Positions 14,348 through 22,836 are shown, numbered from the stretch's first letter. The stretch: DNA of 25,685 nucleotides from JBAYHA01 sp041666425 (GCA_041666425.1 JBAYHA010000007.1:1-25685); one strand, 5' to 3'. Translations and numbers: made by a program. Notes: generated from the sequence alone by a model not told the origin.

Positions 14348-16861
14348 ATGTTTCATTCGTTAAACAAAAATCAAGTTTTGGGAAAATTGCACGCTCGCGA
14401 ATCCGGGTTGACTGATATTGAAGTTGAGAATAGACGTTCTCGTTATGGGTTCAATGAAATAAAAAACAAAAAAGAATTTTCCGCGTGGTTAATTTTGGGG
14501 CGACAGTTTGCCAACTTGATGATTTGGTTGTTGTTTTTTGCCATGGGCGTTTCTTTTTATTTGGGTGAATTTCTGGATGTTGGTGTTATTGGCGCGATTA
14601 TTGTGTTAAATATTTTATTTGGGTTTTTTCAAGAGTATCGTGCTGGTAAAATTGCTATTGGTTTGGAAAATTTTTTGGAACCGTCGGTTACAGTTTTGCG
14701 TGATAATCAAAAAAAAATTATTTTGGCTCGCGAATTGACGACGGGGGATGTTGTTTTTTTGGAAAGCGGAAATATTGTACCGGCGGATTGTTATATTTTG
14801 CATTCCCAAAATTTGCAAGTTGATGAATCCAGATTGACCGGTGAAAGTCTCGGCGTAACCAAAAAGGAAAATATTTTGCCGGAAGACACTAGCTTGACAG
14901 AGCGAACTAATTTGTTGTTTGCTTCGAGCGTGGTTTTGTCCGGCGTGGCTGTTGTTATAGTTTTGGCAATTGGCAAAGAGATGGAAATAGGTAAAATTCT
15001 CAAGACTGGTCGGGAGCAAGGTAGAAAAAATATTCCGCTGGAACAAAAAATAAAAAAATTGGGCGGTCAAATTGCGTTGTTTGTTTTTTTGTTAACCTTA
15101 CTTATTTTTGTTGTTGGATTGATTTTTGGTTTGGGTTTTTCAAAGATGTTTTATGTGGCTATTTCCTTGGCTGTGGCTGCCGTGCCGGAAGGTTTGCCCT
15201 CGGTTGTTACTTTGACTTTGGCTATTGGTTCGGTAAAACTGATGAAAAAAGGTTTGTTGATCAAAAGATTGTCCAGTGTGGAAACGCTTGGTGAAACAAC
15301 GATTATTGCTTCTGACAAAACGGGGACGCTTACGGAAAACAGAATGATCGTGCAAAAAGTTTTTTTTGCCAATTCGGAATATAATATTAATAATTTACAA
15401 AGTGCTGATTTGCAAATGGTCAAAAAAGCTTCCGCTTTGTGCAATAACGCTTGGTTTAGCAATGGTCAATATTTTGGTGATCAGATGGAAGTGGCTTTAT
15501 TAAAATTTGCGGATTTTTCCATTGCTGGTTATTCTAGAATCAGTGAAACGCCATTTTCTTCGGAAACAAAAATGATGAGTGTTGTTGTGCGACAGAATAA
15601 TAACGAAGAGGTTTTTACAAAAGGCGCGCCTGAGGTGGTGTGGGAACAATGCCAAAATATTTTAAAAAATGGAAAAATTGAAAAAAAGACAGAATCTGAC
15701 ATTGAAATTTTTAACAAAACCTTATCAATTTGGACAGAACAAAGCTTGCGCGTGATCGCTCTGGCGCAACAAGAAAAAAACAAAAATGTTTTTTTGGGAA
15801 TGATCGGTTTCTTGGATCCACCTCGACAGGATTCGGCTGTAGCAATTAATGCTTGTCGTGAAGCGGGGATTGATTTTTTTATGCTTACCGGAGATCATGA
15901 GGCTACCGCCTTGGCCATTGCCGAAAGAGTGCATATTTCCGGTCGTAGTTTGAACGGAGCAAAATTAAGCAAAATGAGTGATCAGCAAATAGAAGCTGAG
16001 ATTAGTCGCGGAGCGCATATTTTTGCCAGGGTTTTGCCGGAACACAAATCAAAAATTTTAGATATTTTGCAGAAGAGAGGTGAAATCGTGGCTATGACCG
16101 GAGACGGAGTTAATGATGTGCCAGCTTTGCGCAAAGCCAATTTGGGTGTGGCGGTTAATGATAGTGTTGATTTTGCCAAAGCTTCGGCCGAAGCGATTAT
16201 CACGGATGGTGGCTTGAATTCTATTGTTGAGGCCGTCTCGGTCGGTCGGCAAATTTTTAATAATATTCGCAAATTTTTGTTGTTTTTGTTGAGTGGAAAT
16301 TTGGCGGAGTTGTTAATTGTTTTTCTTAGCGTGATTTTTACCGCCGGATTACCATTGTTGCCAGTGCAAATCCTTTGGATTAATTTGGTAACTGATGGAC
16401 TGCCGGCTTTGGCTCTTGGTGTTGAACCGGTTGGTGTTGGGGTGATGAAAAGAAAACCAAATCGGCCTGATGAAAATTTGTTGACAAAAAGTAATTACGC
16501 ACAAATTTTTCTTTTTGGTTCGGTAATGGCTATTTTGTCTTTTGCTGTTTTTGCTTATTATTATTTTGATCGTGCGTATGCGATGACAATGACTTTTAAC
16601 TGTTTGGTTATTTTGCAAATATTTAATTTGTTTAATGTTCGGACCAGTCATCCATTGGTTTTTAAGAGATTGTTTCACAACAAATATTTGACTGGGGCGA
16701 TTATTATAACTGTGATTTTGCAATTAATTATAATTTATACACCGATAAATAAATTTTTACATTTGGTTCCGATTGCTTGGCAGGATTGGCTGGTGGTTTT
16801 GCTTTGTGGTTTGATTGTGTTATTGGTTGGTGAAGTTTACAAAAAGATTTTAAAAAAATAG
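14348..16861 (+). CDS. P2A-type cation-transporting ATPase, probably Ca2+
   Basis: An 837-aa P-type ATPase that pumps a cation across the membrane using a phospho-aspartate cycle. It shows the actuator motif TGES (T164-S167), the phosphorylation site DKTGTLTEN with D323, and the hinge TGDGVND (D586, D590). Ion-site residues match SERCA-like calcium pumps. M4 has AVPEGLP (E281), M5 has N651 and E654 (NLAEL), and M6 has N679, T682 and D683 (NLVTDGLPALALG). With both Ca2+ sites kept, Ca2+ is the likely substrate; Mn2+ is possible. The N-terminal cation-ATPase domain (LTDIEVENRRSRYGFNEI) and about ten hydrophobic segments are present. No heavy-metal domain or CPC motif is seen. It sits ten bases after the GerMN gene and one base before an unknown small gene. 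Confidence 0.93.
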   Translation: MFHSLNKNQVLGKLHARESGLTDIEVENRRSRYGFNEIKNKKEFSAWLILGRQFANLMIWLLFFAMGVSFYLGEFLDVGVIGAIIVLNILFGFFQEYRAGKIAIGLENFLEPSVTVLRDNQKKIILARELTTGDVVFLESGNIVPADCYILHSQNLQVDESRLTGESLGVTKKENILPEDTSLTERTNLLFASSVVLSGVAVVIVLAIGKEMEIGKILKTGREQGRKNIPLEQKIKKLGGQIALFVFLLTLLIFVVGLIFGLGFSKMFYVAISLAVAAVPEGLPSVVTLTLAIGSVKLMKKGLLIKRLSSVETLGETTIIASDKTGTLTENRMIVQKVFFANSEYNINNLQSADLQMVKKASALCNNAWFSNGQYFGDQMEVALLKFADFSIAGYSRISETPFSSETKMMSVVVRQNNNEEVFTKGAPEVVWEQCQNILKNGKIEKKTESDIEIFNKTLSIWTEQSLRVIALAQQEKNKNVFLGMIGFLDPPRQDSAVAINACREAGIDFFMLTGDHEATALAIAERVHISGRSLNGAKLSKMSDQQIEAEISRGAHIFARVLPEHKSKILDILQKRGEIVAMTGDGVNDVPALRKANLGVAVNDSVDFAKASAEAIITDGGLNSIVEAVSVGRQIFNNIRKFLLFLLSGNLAELLIVFLSVIFTAGLPLLPVQILWINLVTDGLPALALGVEPVGVGVMKRKPNRPDENLLTKSNYAQIFLFGSVMAILSFAVFAYYYFDRAYAMTMTFNCLVILQIFNLFNVRTSHPLVFKRLFHNKYLTGAIIITVILQLIIIYTPINKFLHLVPIAWQDWLVVLLCGLIVLLVGEVYKKILKK

Positions 16862-16862
16862 T

Positions 16863-17177
16863 ATGAAATTTCATTTTCCTTTGCGGAGTCAAAATCCGCG
16901 CGAGTTGATTCGTCGAGCCGGCTATGGCGAGTGGTATGATCGTGAATTTGACACATTAAGTTATACCAAGAAATTGGGAGTGGACAATTATCCGCGGTTT
17001 CATATTTATGTTACGGAAATGAGTGATCGTTTTGAAATTGATTTACACTTGGATCAAAAACAGGCTTCATATTTAAAAGGTCATGCGCATTCCGGTGAAT
17101 ATGACGGTTCGCAAGTGGAAGAAGAGGCGCGGCGAATTACGGCGGTGATTGCGGAGATTTATGGAATTGTGATTTGA
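16863..17177 (+). CDS. Conserved-looking small hypothetical protein, 104 aa
   Basis: I do not recognise this protein. It is soluble and rich in aromatic and acidic residues, with no signal peptide or cysteines. A notable stretch is FHIYVTEMSDRFEIDLHLDQKQASYLKGHAHSGEYDG, with three histidines and several acidic residues that could bind metal or a ligand, followed by a helical end (VEEEARRITAVIAEIYGIVI). It starts one base after the ATPase stop, so it is surely co-transcribed and perhaps translationally linked. That placement suggests a cytoplasmic accessory to the pump, which is only inference. It ends at TGA. No terminator is visible before dnaG. Confidence 0.75.
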   Translation: MKFHFPLRSQNPRELIRRAGYGEWYDREFDTLSYTKKLGVDNYPRFHIYVTEMSDRFEIDLHLDQKQASYLKGHAHSGEYDGSQVEEEARRITAVIAEIYGIVI

Positions 17178-17202
17178 TGATGAACAAGGAAATACATTGC
17201 TT

Positions 17203-17231
17203 CTTGTCCTTGTAAACAAATTGTGTTAAAT
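17203..17231 (+). promoter_or_regulatory. Possible dnaG promoter
   Basis: TTGTCC (17203-17208), 17-bp spacer, TTAAAT (17226-17231). The predicted start near 17238 would leave only about four nt before the ATG, close to leaderless. Both boxes are weak matches. Confidence 0.4.
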
Positions 17232-17241
17232 TAACGATACT

Positions 17242-19035
17242 ATGGAGGCCAAAGAGGAAATAAAACAAAAACTGGATATTTTGACATTGGTTGGCGAATA
17301 TGTGGAAATGAAGAGAACCGGTCTTAATCACAAAGGACGTTGTCCGTTTCACAAAGAAAAAACGCCATCTTTTTTTGTTTCGCCGGAGCGCGGGACTTTT
17401 CATTGTTTTGGTTGTGGAGCGCATGGGGATATTTTTACCTTTGTGCAAAAAATGGAGGGCCTTGATTTTCCCGAAGCGCTAAAATTATTGGCAAAAAAGA
17501 CAGGGGTGAAAATTGAAGAATTCAATCCGGAAATAGCCAGTCAAAAGAATCGTTTGCAGGACATTTGCGTCAGCGTGGCCTATTTTTGGCAGAAAAAGTT
17601 AAAAGAAAAATCAGGAGAACAGGCGCTTGCTTATTTAAAAAAAAGGCAAGTAAAAGATGAAACCATAGAAAATTTCAAAATCGGTTATGCTTCCGATTCG
17701 TGGGATGAAACGAACAAGTTTTTACAGATGCAAAAATTTACGGAGCAAGAAATTTTTTTGGCCGGATTGACGGTGAAAAAAGAAAACGGTTTTGGTTATT
17801 ATGATCGTTTTCGTGATCGAGTGATGTTTCCGATTGCTGATGTCCATGGTAATATTGTTGGTTTTACCGGTCGAGCTTTGAAAAACGAGGACTCGGCCAA
17901 ATATGTTAACACTCCGGAAAGTCAAATCTTTCACAAAGGAAAAATTCTTTTTGCGCTTGATCGTGCCAAAGCGCACATCAGAGAAAAAAATTATGCGATT
18001 ATCGTTGAGGGAAACATGGATGCGATAACTTGTCATGAATTTAATTATAACAATGTTGTCGCTTGTTCGGGAACAGCTTTGACTAGCGAACAAATTTTAC
18101 TATTAAAGAGATATACCAATAATGTGGCGTTATGTTTTGATCAAGACTCGGCAGGTCAAACCGCGGCTGAACGAAGTATTGATTTGCTTTTGGCCGAAGA
18201 AATAAATATCAAGGTGATAAAAATTTTTGAAGGCAAAGATCCGGATGAATGTTTGAAAAAAAATGTTAGCGCCTGGGAAAAATCTTTGCGTGAAGCCAAG
18301 GAAGTGATGCTTTTTTATTTTGAAAATCATTTGACCGAAGAAAATTTGCGCGATATTGTCAAAAAGAAAGAAGCGATAAAATTCATTTTACAAAAAATTT
18401 TCAAAATAAAAGACAAAATTGAACAAGAGCATTGGTTAAAAAAAATAGCGGCCGTATCCGGTGTAAGCATGGATGTTTTGTGGCAGGCGTTGGCGGAGCA
18501 AAAAGAAAATAAATTTTTGATCAAACAAAAAGAAGCAGTGAGTCTCGGCGAGCAAGTTAATGACAAAAGAGAAAATCACACGCAAGAGGATGAAATTTTG
18601 TTGCGCATATTTTCCATTGCCGTTAATTTCCCAAAGCAGGCCACTATGATCATCGAACGTTTGAATGAACAAGTGATTGAAAATCGTTTTTTGGCTGAAT
18701 TTTACAAAAATTTAAATTTGTTATATAATCAAAGCACTGATTTTGGCGAAACAAAAGTTATTGAACAGCTTGGCGCCAAAATAACGGAAAATGATCGAGC
18801 GAATTTTGATGAATTGGTAATGTATTTTGAAAAAACTTATGAAAATTTTAATACTGCCGATCTGGTCAGAGAGCTGTTGGAGCTTATCGCGCGATATTAT
18901 CAAACCTATCATCGCCGAAAAATAGATTTTTACACTGCGGAATTGAACAAGGTGGAAATTCTGCAAGACGAAACTCGGATGAAAGAAATCTTACAAAAAC
19001 TAAAAGAACATAACGATCAATTGGTTTCAAGTTAA
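17242..19035 (+). CDS. dnaG: DNA primase DnaG
   Basis: A 597-aa primase that makes the RNA primers for DNA replication, of usual length for bacteria. The N-terminal CHC2 zinc finger has C34, H37, C55 and C58 (CPFHKEKTPSFFVSPERGTFHCFGC). The primase core shows RVMFPIADVHGNIVGFTGRAL. The Toprim metal residues are E256 (VEGNMDAI) and D300/D302 (CFDQDSAG). The C-terminal part (about 370-597) is helical and charged and should carry the helicase-binding function, but is not well conserved to the eye. Only seven bases separate it from rpoD, the classic macromolecular-synthesis operon order; rpsU is not in front. Confidence 0.96.
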   Translation: MEAKEEIKQKLDILTLVGEYVEMKRTGLNHKGRCPFHKEKTPSFFVSPERGTFHCFGCGAHGDIFTFVQKMEGLDFPEALKLLAKKTGVKIEEFNPEIASQKNRLQDICVSVAYFWQKKLKEKSGEQALAYLKKRQVKDETIENFKIGYASDSWDETNKFLQMQKFTEQEIFLAGLTVKKENGFGYYDRFRDRVMFPIADVHGNIVGFTGRALKNEDSAKYVNTPESQIFHKGKILFALDRAKAHIREKNYAIIVEGNMDAITCHEFNYNNVVACSGTALTSEQILLLKRYTNNVALCFDQDSAGQTAAERSIDLLLAEEINIKVIKIFEGKDPDECLKKNVSAWEKSLREAKEVMLFYFENHLTEENLRDIVKKKEAIKFILQKIFKIKDKIEQEHWLKKIAAVSGVSMDVLWQALAEQKENKFLIKQKEAVSLGEQVNDKRENHTQEDEILLRIFSIAVNFPKQATMIIERLNEQVIENRFLAEFYKNLNLLYNQSTDFGETKVIEQLGAKITENDRANFDELVMYFEKTYENFNTADLVRELLELIARYYQTYHRRKIDFYTAELNKVEILQDETRMKEILQKLKEHNDQLVSS

Positions 19036-19042
19036 AATATCT

Positions 19043-20317
19043 ATGGCGATAAAGCCACAAAAACAATCCAAAAAATCGGTTCCAAAACCGAAAAACAAAA
19101 CAGCTAACAAAGCTGTTCAAAAAAGACTATTCTCTACCTTGTTAAAGGTAAAAAAGACATTTTCTCCAAAAATCAAGGGAGAACCCAAGGCTCCGGTTAG
19201 AGAGCCAAGCAAAAAAATTGAAAAAGCGTTACCTCCGGAGCAGGCGCAGATAAAAATGCTCAAAGACAAAGGCCGAAGCCGAGGATTTTTGACCGAAGAG
19301 GAAATCATTCGGGTTTTTTGTTTTGTAGAAGATTATCTTGGCGTTTATGAGGATTTCTTGGATGATTTGGATGGTTTGGGAGTACAACTTATTGAAATGA
19401 AAGGTGGCATTCTCGGTCGCAAAGAAGAGATTACCAAAACTTTGACCAAAGTCGCCAAACCGGGCGCAAAAGTGATGGCGATTTCCGCTGATTTGTCTGC
19501 TGATTCAATTCAAATGTATTTGCGAGAAATCGGCAAAATACCTCTTTTGCACGGAGAAGAAGAGTTGTCTTTGGCCAAGAGAAATGAAAAGGGCGATATT
19601 GAAGCCAAGAAGAAATTAATCGAAAGCAATTTGCGTTTGGTTGTTTCCATCGCCAAAAGATTTGTCGGCAAAAGTTTGTCCTTGCTTGATTTGATTCAAG
19701 AAGGTAATATTGGTTTGTTTCGCGCGGTAGAAAAATTTGAATACCGCAAAGGGTATAAATTTTCCACTTATGCCACATGGTGGATTCGTCAAGCCATTAC
19801 ACGCGCTTTGGCTGATCAATCGAGAACCATTAGGATTCCGGTGCACATGGTGGAAACAATTAACAAATTTCACCAAGTTGAAAGAAGATTGATTCAGGAT
19901 CTCGGACGCGAGCCGTTGCCCGAAGAAATTGCCGCCGAAATGGAAGAAGATGTAGAAAAAGTGAAATATATCATGAAAATTTCTCAAGAAACTATTTCTC
20001 TCGAAACATCGGTTGGTGATGATGATGAAGATTCAACTCTGGAAGATTTTATCGAAGATGTAAAAAATGTCAGTCCCGATCGTTCGGCCGCATTGAGTCT
20101 TTTGAAAGATTATGTGTTAAAAGTTATTCGTGAGCTTTCACCTCGCGAGCAAAAAATACTGGAAATGCGTTTTGGTTTGGCGGATGGAGTTTCGCATACT
20201 TTGGAAGAAGTCGGACAAGAATTTGATGTTACACGCGAACGTATTCGACAGATAGAAGCCAAAGCTTTGGAAAAAGTACAGCAATTGCCCGGTATAGAAA
20301 AATTGAGAGATTATTAA
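19043..20317 (+). CDS. rpoD: Primary sigma factor RpoD
   Basis: A 424-aa housekeeping sigma factor that directs RNA polymerase to promoters. It starts with an unusually basic, Lys/Pro-rich tail (residues 1-60, with many KPK/KKS stretches). A short region-1.1-like helical part follows (about 64-118, TEEEIIRVFCFVEDYL). Regions 1.2 to 4 are standard: ADSIQMYLREIGKIPLL (about 153-168), region 2 with DLIQEGNIGLFRAVEKFEYRKGYKFSTYATWWIRQAI, region 3, and region 4 with LSPREQKILEMRFGL and VTRERIRQIEAKALEKVQQL. Region 2.4 and region 4 are complete, consistent with the TATAAT/TTGACA boxes found here. It is co-transcribed with dnaG. Confidence 0.96.
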   Translation: MAIKPQKQSKKSVPKPKNKTANKAVQKRLFSTLLKVKKTFSPKIKGEPKAPVREPSKKIEKALPPEQAQIKMLKDKGRSRGFLTEEEIIRVFCFVEDYLGVYEDFLDDLDGLGVQLIEMKGGILGRKEEITKTLTKVAKPGAKVMAISADLSADSIQMYLREIGKIPLLHGEEELSLAKRNEKGDIEAKKKLIESNLRLVVSIAKRFVGKSLSLLDLIQEGNIGLFRAVEKFEYRKGYKFSTYATWWIRQAITRALADQSRTIRIPVHMVETINKFHQVERRLIQDLGREPLPEEIAAEMEEDVEKVKYIMKISQETISLETSVGDDDEDSTLEDFIEDVKNVSPDRSAALSLLKDYVLKVIRELSPREQKILEMRFGLADGVSHTLEEVGQEFDVTRERIRQIEAKALEKVQQLPGIEKLRDY

Positions 20318-20336
20318 AATTTATTTATATTGCAAC

Positions 20337-20364
20337 AAAACTGTTGGTTGATCCCAACAGTTTT
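20337..20364 (+). terminator. Terminator after rpoD
   Basis: CTGTTGG (20341-20347) pairs with CCAACAG (20354-20360), extended by AAAA/TTTT. The T-tract is short and interrupted by G. Confidence 0.75.
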
Positions 20365-20423
20365 GTGTTTATTTAAATTGATAAATGAAAATTTTTATAA
20401 CCATTTTATTTTTGTGCTAAATT

Positions 20424-20432
20424 TGTTATAAT
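20424..20432 (+). promoter_or_regulatory. Extended -10 promoter for the DUF5671 gene
   Basis: TGT then TATAAT (20427-20432), with the nearby upstream text TTTTTGTGCTAAATTT. There is no clear -35. Predicted start is near 20439, leaving about a 30-nt leader. Confidence 0.65.
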
Positions 20433-20468
20433 AATAATATAAGTTTAAAAATTTTAAGACAAAAAATT

Positions 20469-21419
20469 ATGGACAATCACGCCAAAAGTACGCCCAAGGA
20501 TGTGTTTTTGCATTTATTTAACATTGTCACTTTTTACTTAAGTGTTGTTGGTTTTATTACGTTGTTTATTCAATATATTGAGGCGTTATTTCCGGACAAA
20601 CTAAACTACTATTTTACGGTTATATTCAGCGGAGTACGCGTTTCTAGTTCAATCCTTTTTGTGGCCGTGCCAGCATACATATTAACCTCGTGGTTGTTGT
20701 CAAAGGATTTAAAAAAAGAACCGGAGAAAAGGGAATTGAAATTGCGCAAATGGTTGATTTATTTCACGCTGTTTATTTCTGCGATAACGATCATTGTAGA
20801 TTTGATGATTTTTGTTTATAATTTTCTTGATGGCGAATTGACGATTCGGTTTTTCTTGAAAATTTTTGTTGTTATGTTTGTGGCCGTAGCGGTTTTTGGA
20901 TTTTATATGTGGGATTTGAAACGCAAAAATTTGCTTTCAAAAGTTCCGCAAATTTTGGCAATTATCATGTCTGTGGTTGTTTTGGCCAGTATTGTTTGGG
21001 GCTTCTTTATAATCGGTACGCCAATGCAACAACGTTTGCGCAAAATGGATGACCAACGAATTGCAGACTTGCAAACTATCCAAATGCAAATTGTTGATTA
21101 TTGGACAAGAAAACAGGTTTTGCCTGAAAAATTAGAAAATTTGCAGGACAATATCTCCGGTTTTATGTTGCCAAAAGATCCTGATACTCAGGAATCTTAT
21201 GAATATGTGATTGTTGAGTCATTAAAATTTGATTTGTGCGTTAATTTTGCCACCTCCAGTTCTGATATCCCGGCACGGGGCAAAAACACCATGTATGAAT
21301 CTCCCTATGGCGCTTTTCAGCAAAATTGGGAGCATGAAATCGGTCGAACCTGTTATAGTCGAACAATCGATCCTGAGTTGTACAAAGTAAGTGAAAAGCA
21401 ACCGGTAATTATAAAATGA
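20469..21419 (+). CDS. DUF5671-like membrane protein with periplasmic tail
   Basis: A 316-aa protein with five hydrophobic segments: about residues 14-40, 50-77, 91-115, 125-147 and 157-180. The pattern of this membrane region fits DUF5671, frequent in CPR bacteria and of unknown function; the name is from memory. After the last helix, residues about 185-316 form a soluble tail with QRIADLQTIQMQIVDYWTRKQVLPEKL, PKDPDTQESYEYVIVE and FDLCVNFAT. This looks like the globular end of type II/IV pseudopilins, so it could be an extracellular module. Two cysteines (in FDLCV and RTCYS) may form a disulfide, which the DsbA-like protein at 10188-10901 could make. It is transcribed alone between its promoter and a strong terminator, and stops at TGA. 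Confidence 0.75.
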   Translation: MDNHAKSTPKDVFLHLFNIVTFYLSVVGFITLFIQYIEALFPDKLNYYFTVIFSGVRVSSSILFVAVPAYILTSWLLSKDLKKEPEKRELKLRKWLIYFTLFISAITIIVDLMIFVYNFLDGELTIRFFLKIFVVMFVAVAVFGFYMWDLKRKNLLSKVPQILAIIMSVVVLASIVWGFFIIGTPMQQRLRKMDDQRIADLQTIQMQIVDYWTRKQVLPEKLENLQDNISGFMLPKDPDTQESYEYVIVESLKFDLCVNFATSSSDIPARGKNTMYESPYGAFQQNWEHEIGRTCYSRTIDPELYKVSEKQPVIIK

Positions 21420-21421
21420 AT

Positions 21422-21458
21422 AAAAAAAGAACGATTTTAAAAAGTCGTTCTTTTTTTT
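21422..21458 (+). terminator. Terminator after the DUF5671 gene
   Basis: AAAAAAAGAACGA (about 21422-21434) pairs with TCGTTCTTTTTTT (21445-21457) and is followed by more T. It lies two bases after the stop codon. Confidence 0.85.
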
Positions 21459-21503
21459 GTTGTAATCTGGAACTTGGGCGTTCTTTTGGCTAAATATGAA
21501 TAC

Positions 21504-21532
21504 TTTACAATTGAATAAATATTTGGTATCAT
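21504..21532 (+). promoter_or_regulatory. Promoter upstream of tRNA-Asn
   Basis: TTTACA (21504-21509), 17-bp spacer ending TGG, TATCAT (21527-21532), with the same architecture as the DedA promoter. The predicted start near 21539 is about 88 nt ahead of the tRNA, so a 5' leader must be removed. No gene is seen in between. Confidence 0.6.
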
Positions 21533-21626
21533 TTCATTGCAACAAAGAAATTTGGATTTATTTGCGTGAATATTGGCAATTAATCTGGTTAACTGACCCC
21601 TTAATTGTATAGAATTTATTTTTTAT

Positions 21627-21701
21627 TCCGAGGTAGCTCAGTGGTAGAGCAGTAGACTGTTAATCTATTGGTCGTGGGTTCGATCCCCACCCTCGGAGCC
21701 A
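21627..21701 (+). tRNA. tRNA-Asn (anticodon GTT), CCA encoded
   Basis: The acceptor arms TCCGAGG (21627-21633) and CCTCGGA (21691-21697) pair fully, followed by G and an encoded CCA (21699-21701). The anticodon arm GTAGA-CTGTTAA-TCTAT gives GTT, reading AAC/AAU asparagine codons. The D arm GCTC-AGTGGTA-GAGC and the T arm GTGGG-TTCGATC-CCCAC are standard. Confidence 0.96.
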
Positions 21702-21736
21702 ACAAAAAAAGACAAGTTTATTTGTCTTTTTTTGTT
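21701..21736 (+). terminator. Terminator after tRNA-Asn
   Basis: A perfect 15-bp inverted repeat: the arm 21701-21715 starts AACAAAAAAAGACAA and pairs with 21722-21736 around a 6-base loop. It begins at the last base of the encoded CCA, so tRNA end and terminator overlap by one base. Confidence 0.8.
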
Positions 21737-21774
21737 GTGAGATTTTTTTAATTTGAGAGATTGATTATTTTTTT

Positions 21775-21871
21775 TCATGGGTGGTTGCTTTTAATTATCG
21801 TTCCGATGGGGTATAGTGAATGTGCTGTGATTGGCTTATGGTGATTTTGTGTCACATTGGTCATGGGTGGT
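21775..21871 (+). repeat. Direct repeat TCATGGGTGGT (two copies)
   Basis: Identical 11-bp copies at 21775-21785 and 21861-21871, 86 bp apart, in the intergenic region before the ATP-grasp gene. A TATAGT at 21812-21817 between them could be a -10 box. Possibly paired binding sites; weak evidence. Confidence 0.4.
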
Positions 21872-21883
21872 GTTAATTTTTAA

Positions 21884-22768
21884 ATGAACTTTATGGCCAA
21901 AAAAGATATAAAATTACTGGTTTTACCAGCCGTCCCGGGAATGAACGAAGTGATCAAAAAATTTCCCTTTGCTCTTGATTTTACGCGAGGACAATTTTGT
22001 GATTTGGAAATTATTATAAAAAATCAAAAACTACAAGTTTTGCATCAACAAATCGAGTTAAAAAATTATTCATTTGTTTGGTTGAGTTCATATTGGAATT
22101 CACGTGATCTTGCTTTTGCGGTGGAAATGTATTTGCAAAAAAACAGAATAAAACATACTTCGGTTGAAAAATCGACTTCAAAATTAACTGATCATGTGGT
22201 TTTTTGCCAGGACAAAATAGTTTGTCCGGATACTTTGTTTTTTGGCCATAGGAATATAAAAAGAATTGTTTTGCAAATAAAAAAGGTTTGTGGGTTTCCG
22301 ATAATTATAAAGGATATTCGCGGATCGCGTGGCGCCAATGCCAAGTTTATTCTCGACGAGAAGGAGTTAAAAAAGGAAATCGTTAAGTTACCGAAGGAAA
22401 AAAGATTCATTTTTCAAAAATTTATTCCTAACAAATATGATTGGGGCGTGATGGTGGCGAACGGCGTGGTTGTCTCCGGCGAAAAAAGTTATCCAAAAGT
22501 AGGTGAATTCCGTAATAATGTCTGCAATGGCGCCAAAGAAGTTTTTATTGATGTTTCATTGATACCAAAAAATATAAAAAAAATCGCTATTGCTGCCAGC
22601 CAATCTTTGGGATTAAATTGGTCGCGAGTGGATATTATAATTGACAAATATAGTGAGAAGCCATACGTAATGGAAGTTAATCGTTTGCCGGGGATTACCA
22701 GCAAGACGAGTGAAGTTGAAGGCGCGTACAAATTTTTGGCAGAACAGCTAAACAAAGTAAACAGTTAA
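21884..22768 (+). CDS. RimK-like ATP-grasp ligase
   Basis: A 294-aa member of the ATP-grasp superfamily, enzymes that activate a carboxylate with ATP and join it to an amine or thiol. After a divergent N-terminal alpha/beta part come the ATP-binding PIIIKDIRGSRGANAKFI (K143 and the glycine-rich loop), FIFQKFIPN, DWGVMVANGVVV, and the metal-binding region SRVDIIID (D250) and YVMEVNRLPGI (E264, N266). The RimK/glutathione-synthetase-like order is clear. The substrate cannot be told: ribosomal-protein glutamylation, peptide or cofactor ligation are all possible. ATG 21884 and in-frame ATG 21893 are both possible starts; neither has a ribosome site. It stands alone with a terminator after it. Confidence 0.85.
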   Translation: MNFMAKKDIKLLVLPAVPGMNEVIKKFPFALDFTRGQFCDLEIIIKNQKLQVLHQQIELKNYSFVWLSSYWNSRDLAFAVEMYLQKNRIKHTSVEKSTSKLTDHVVFCQDKIVCPDTLFFGHRNIKRIVLQIKKVCGFPIIIKDIRGSRGANAKFILDEKELKKEIVKLPKEKRFIFQKFIPNKYDWGVMVANGVVVSGEKSYPKVGEFRNNVCNGAKEVFIDVSLIPKNIKKIAIAASQSLGLNWSRVDIIIDKYSEKPYVMEVNRLPGITSKTSEVEGAYKFLAEQLNKVNS

Positions 22769-22770
22769 TT

Positions 22771-22807
22771 AAAAAAATGATCTGCCCTTGACAAACGGGG
22801 CATTTTT
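22771..22807 (+). terminator. Probable terminator after the ATP-grasp gene
   Basis: TGCCC (22783-22787) pairs with GGGCA (22798-22802), followed by T5 (22803-22807) and preceded by an A7 run. The stem is short. Confidence 0.6.
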
Positions 22808-22836
22808 GTTTAACTTCATTGTGGAAAACTTTTAAT

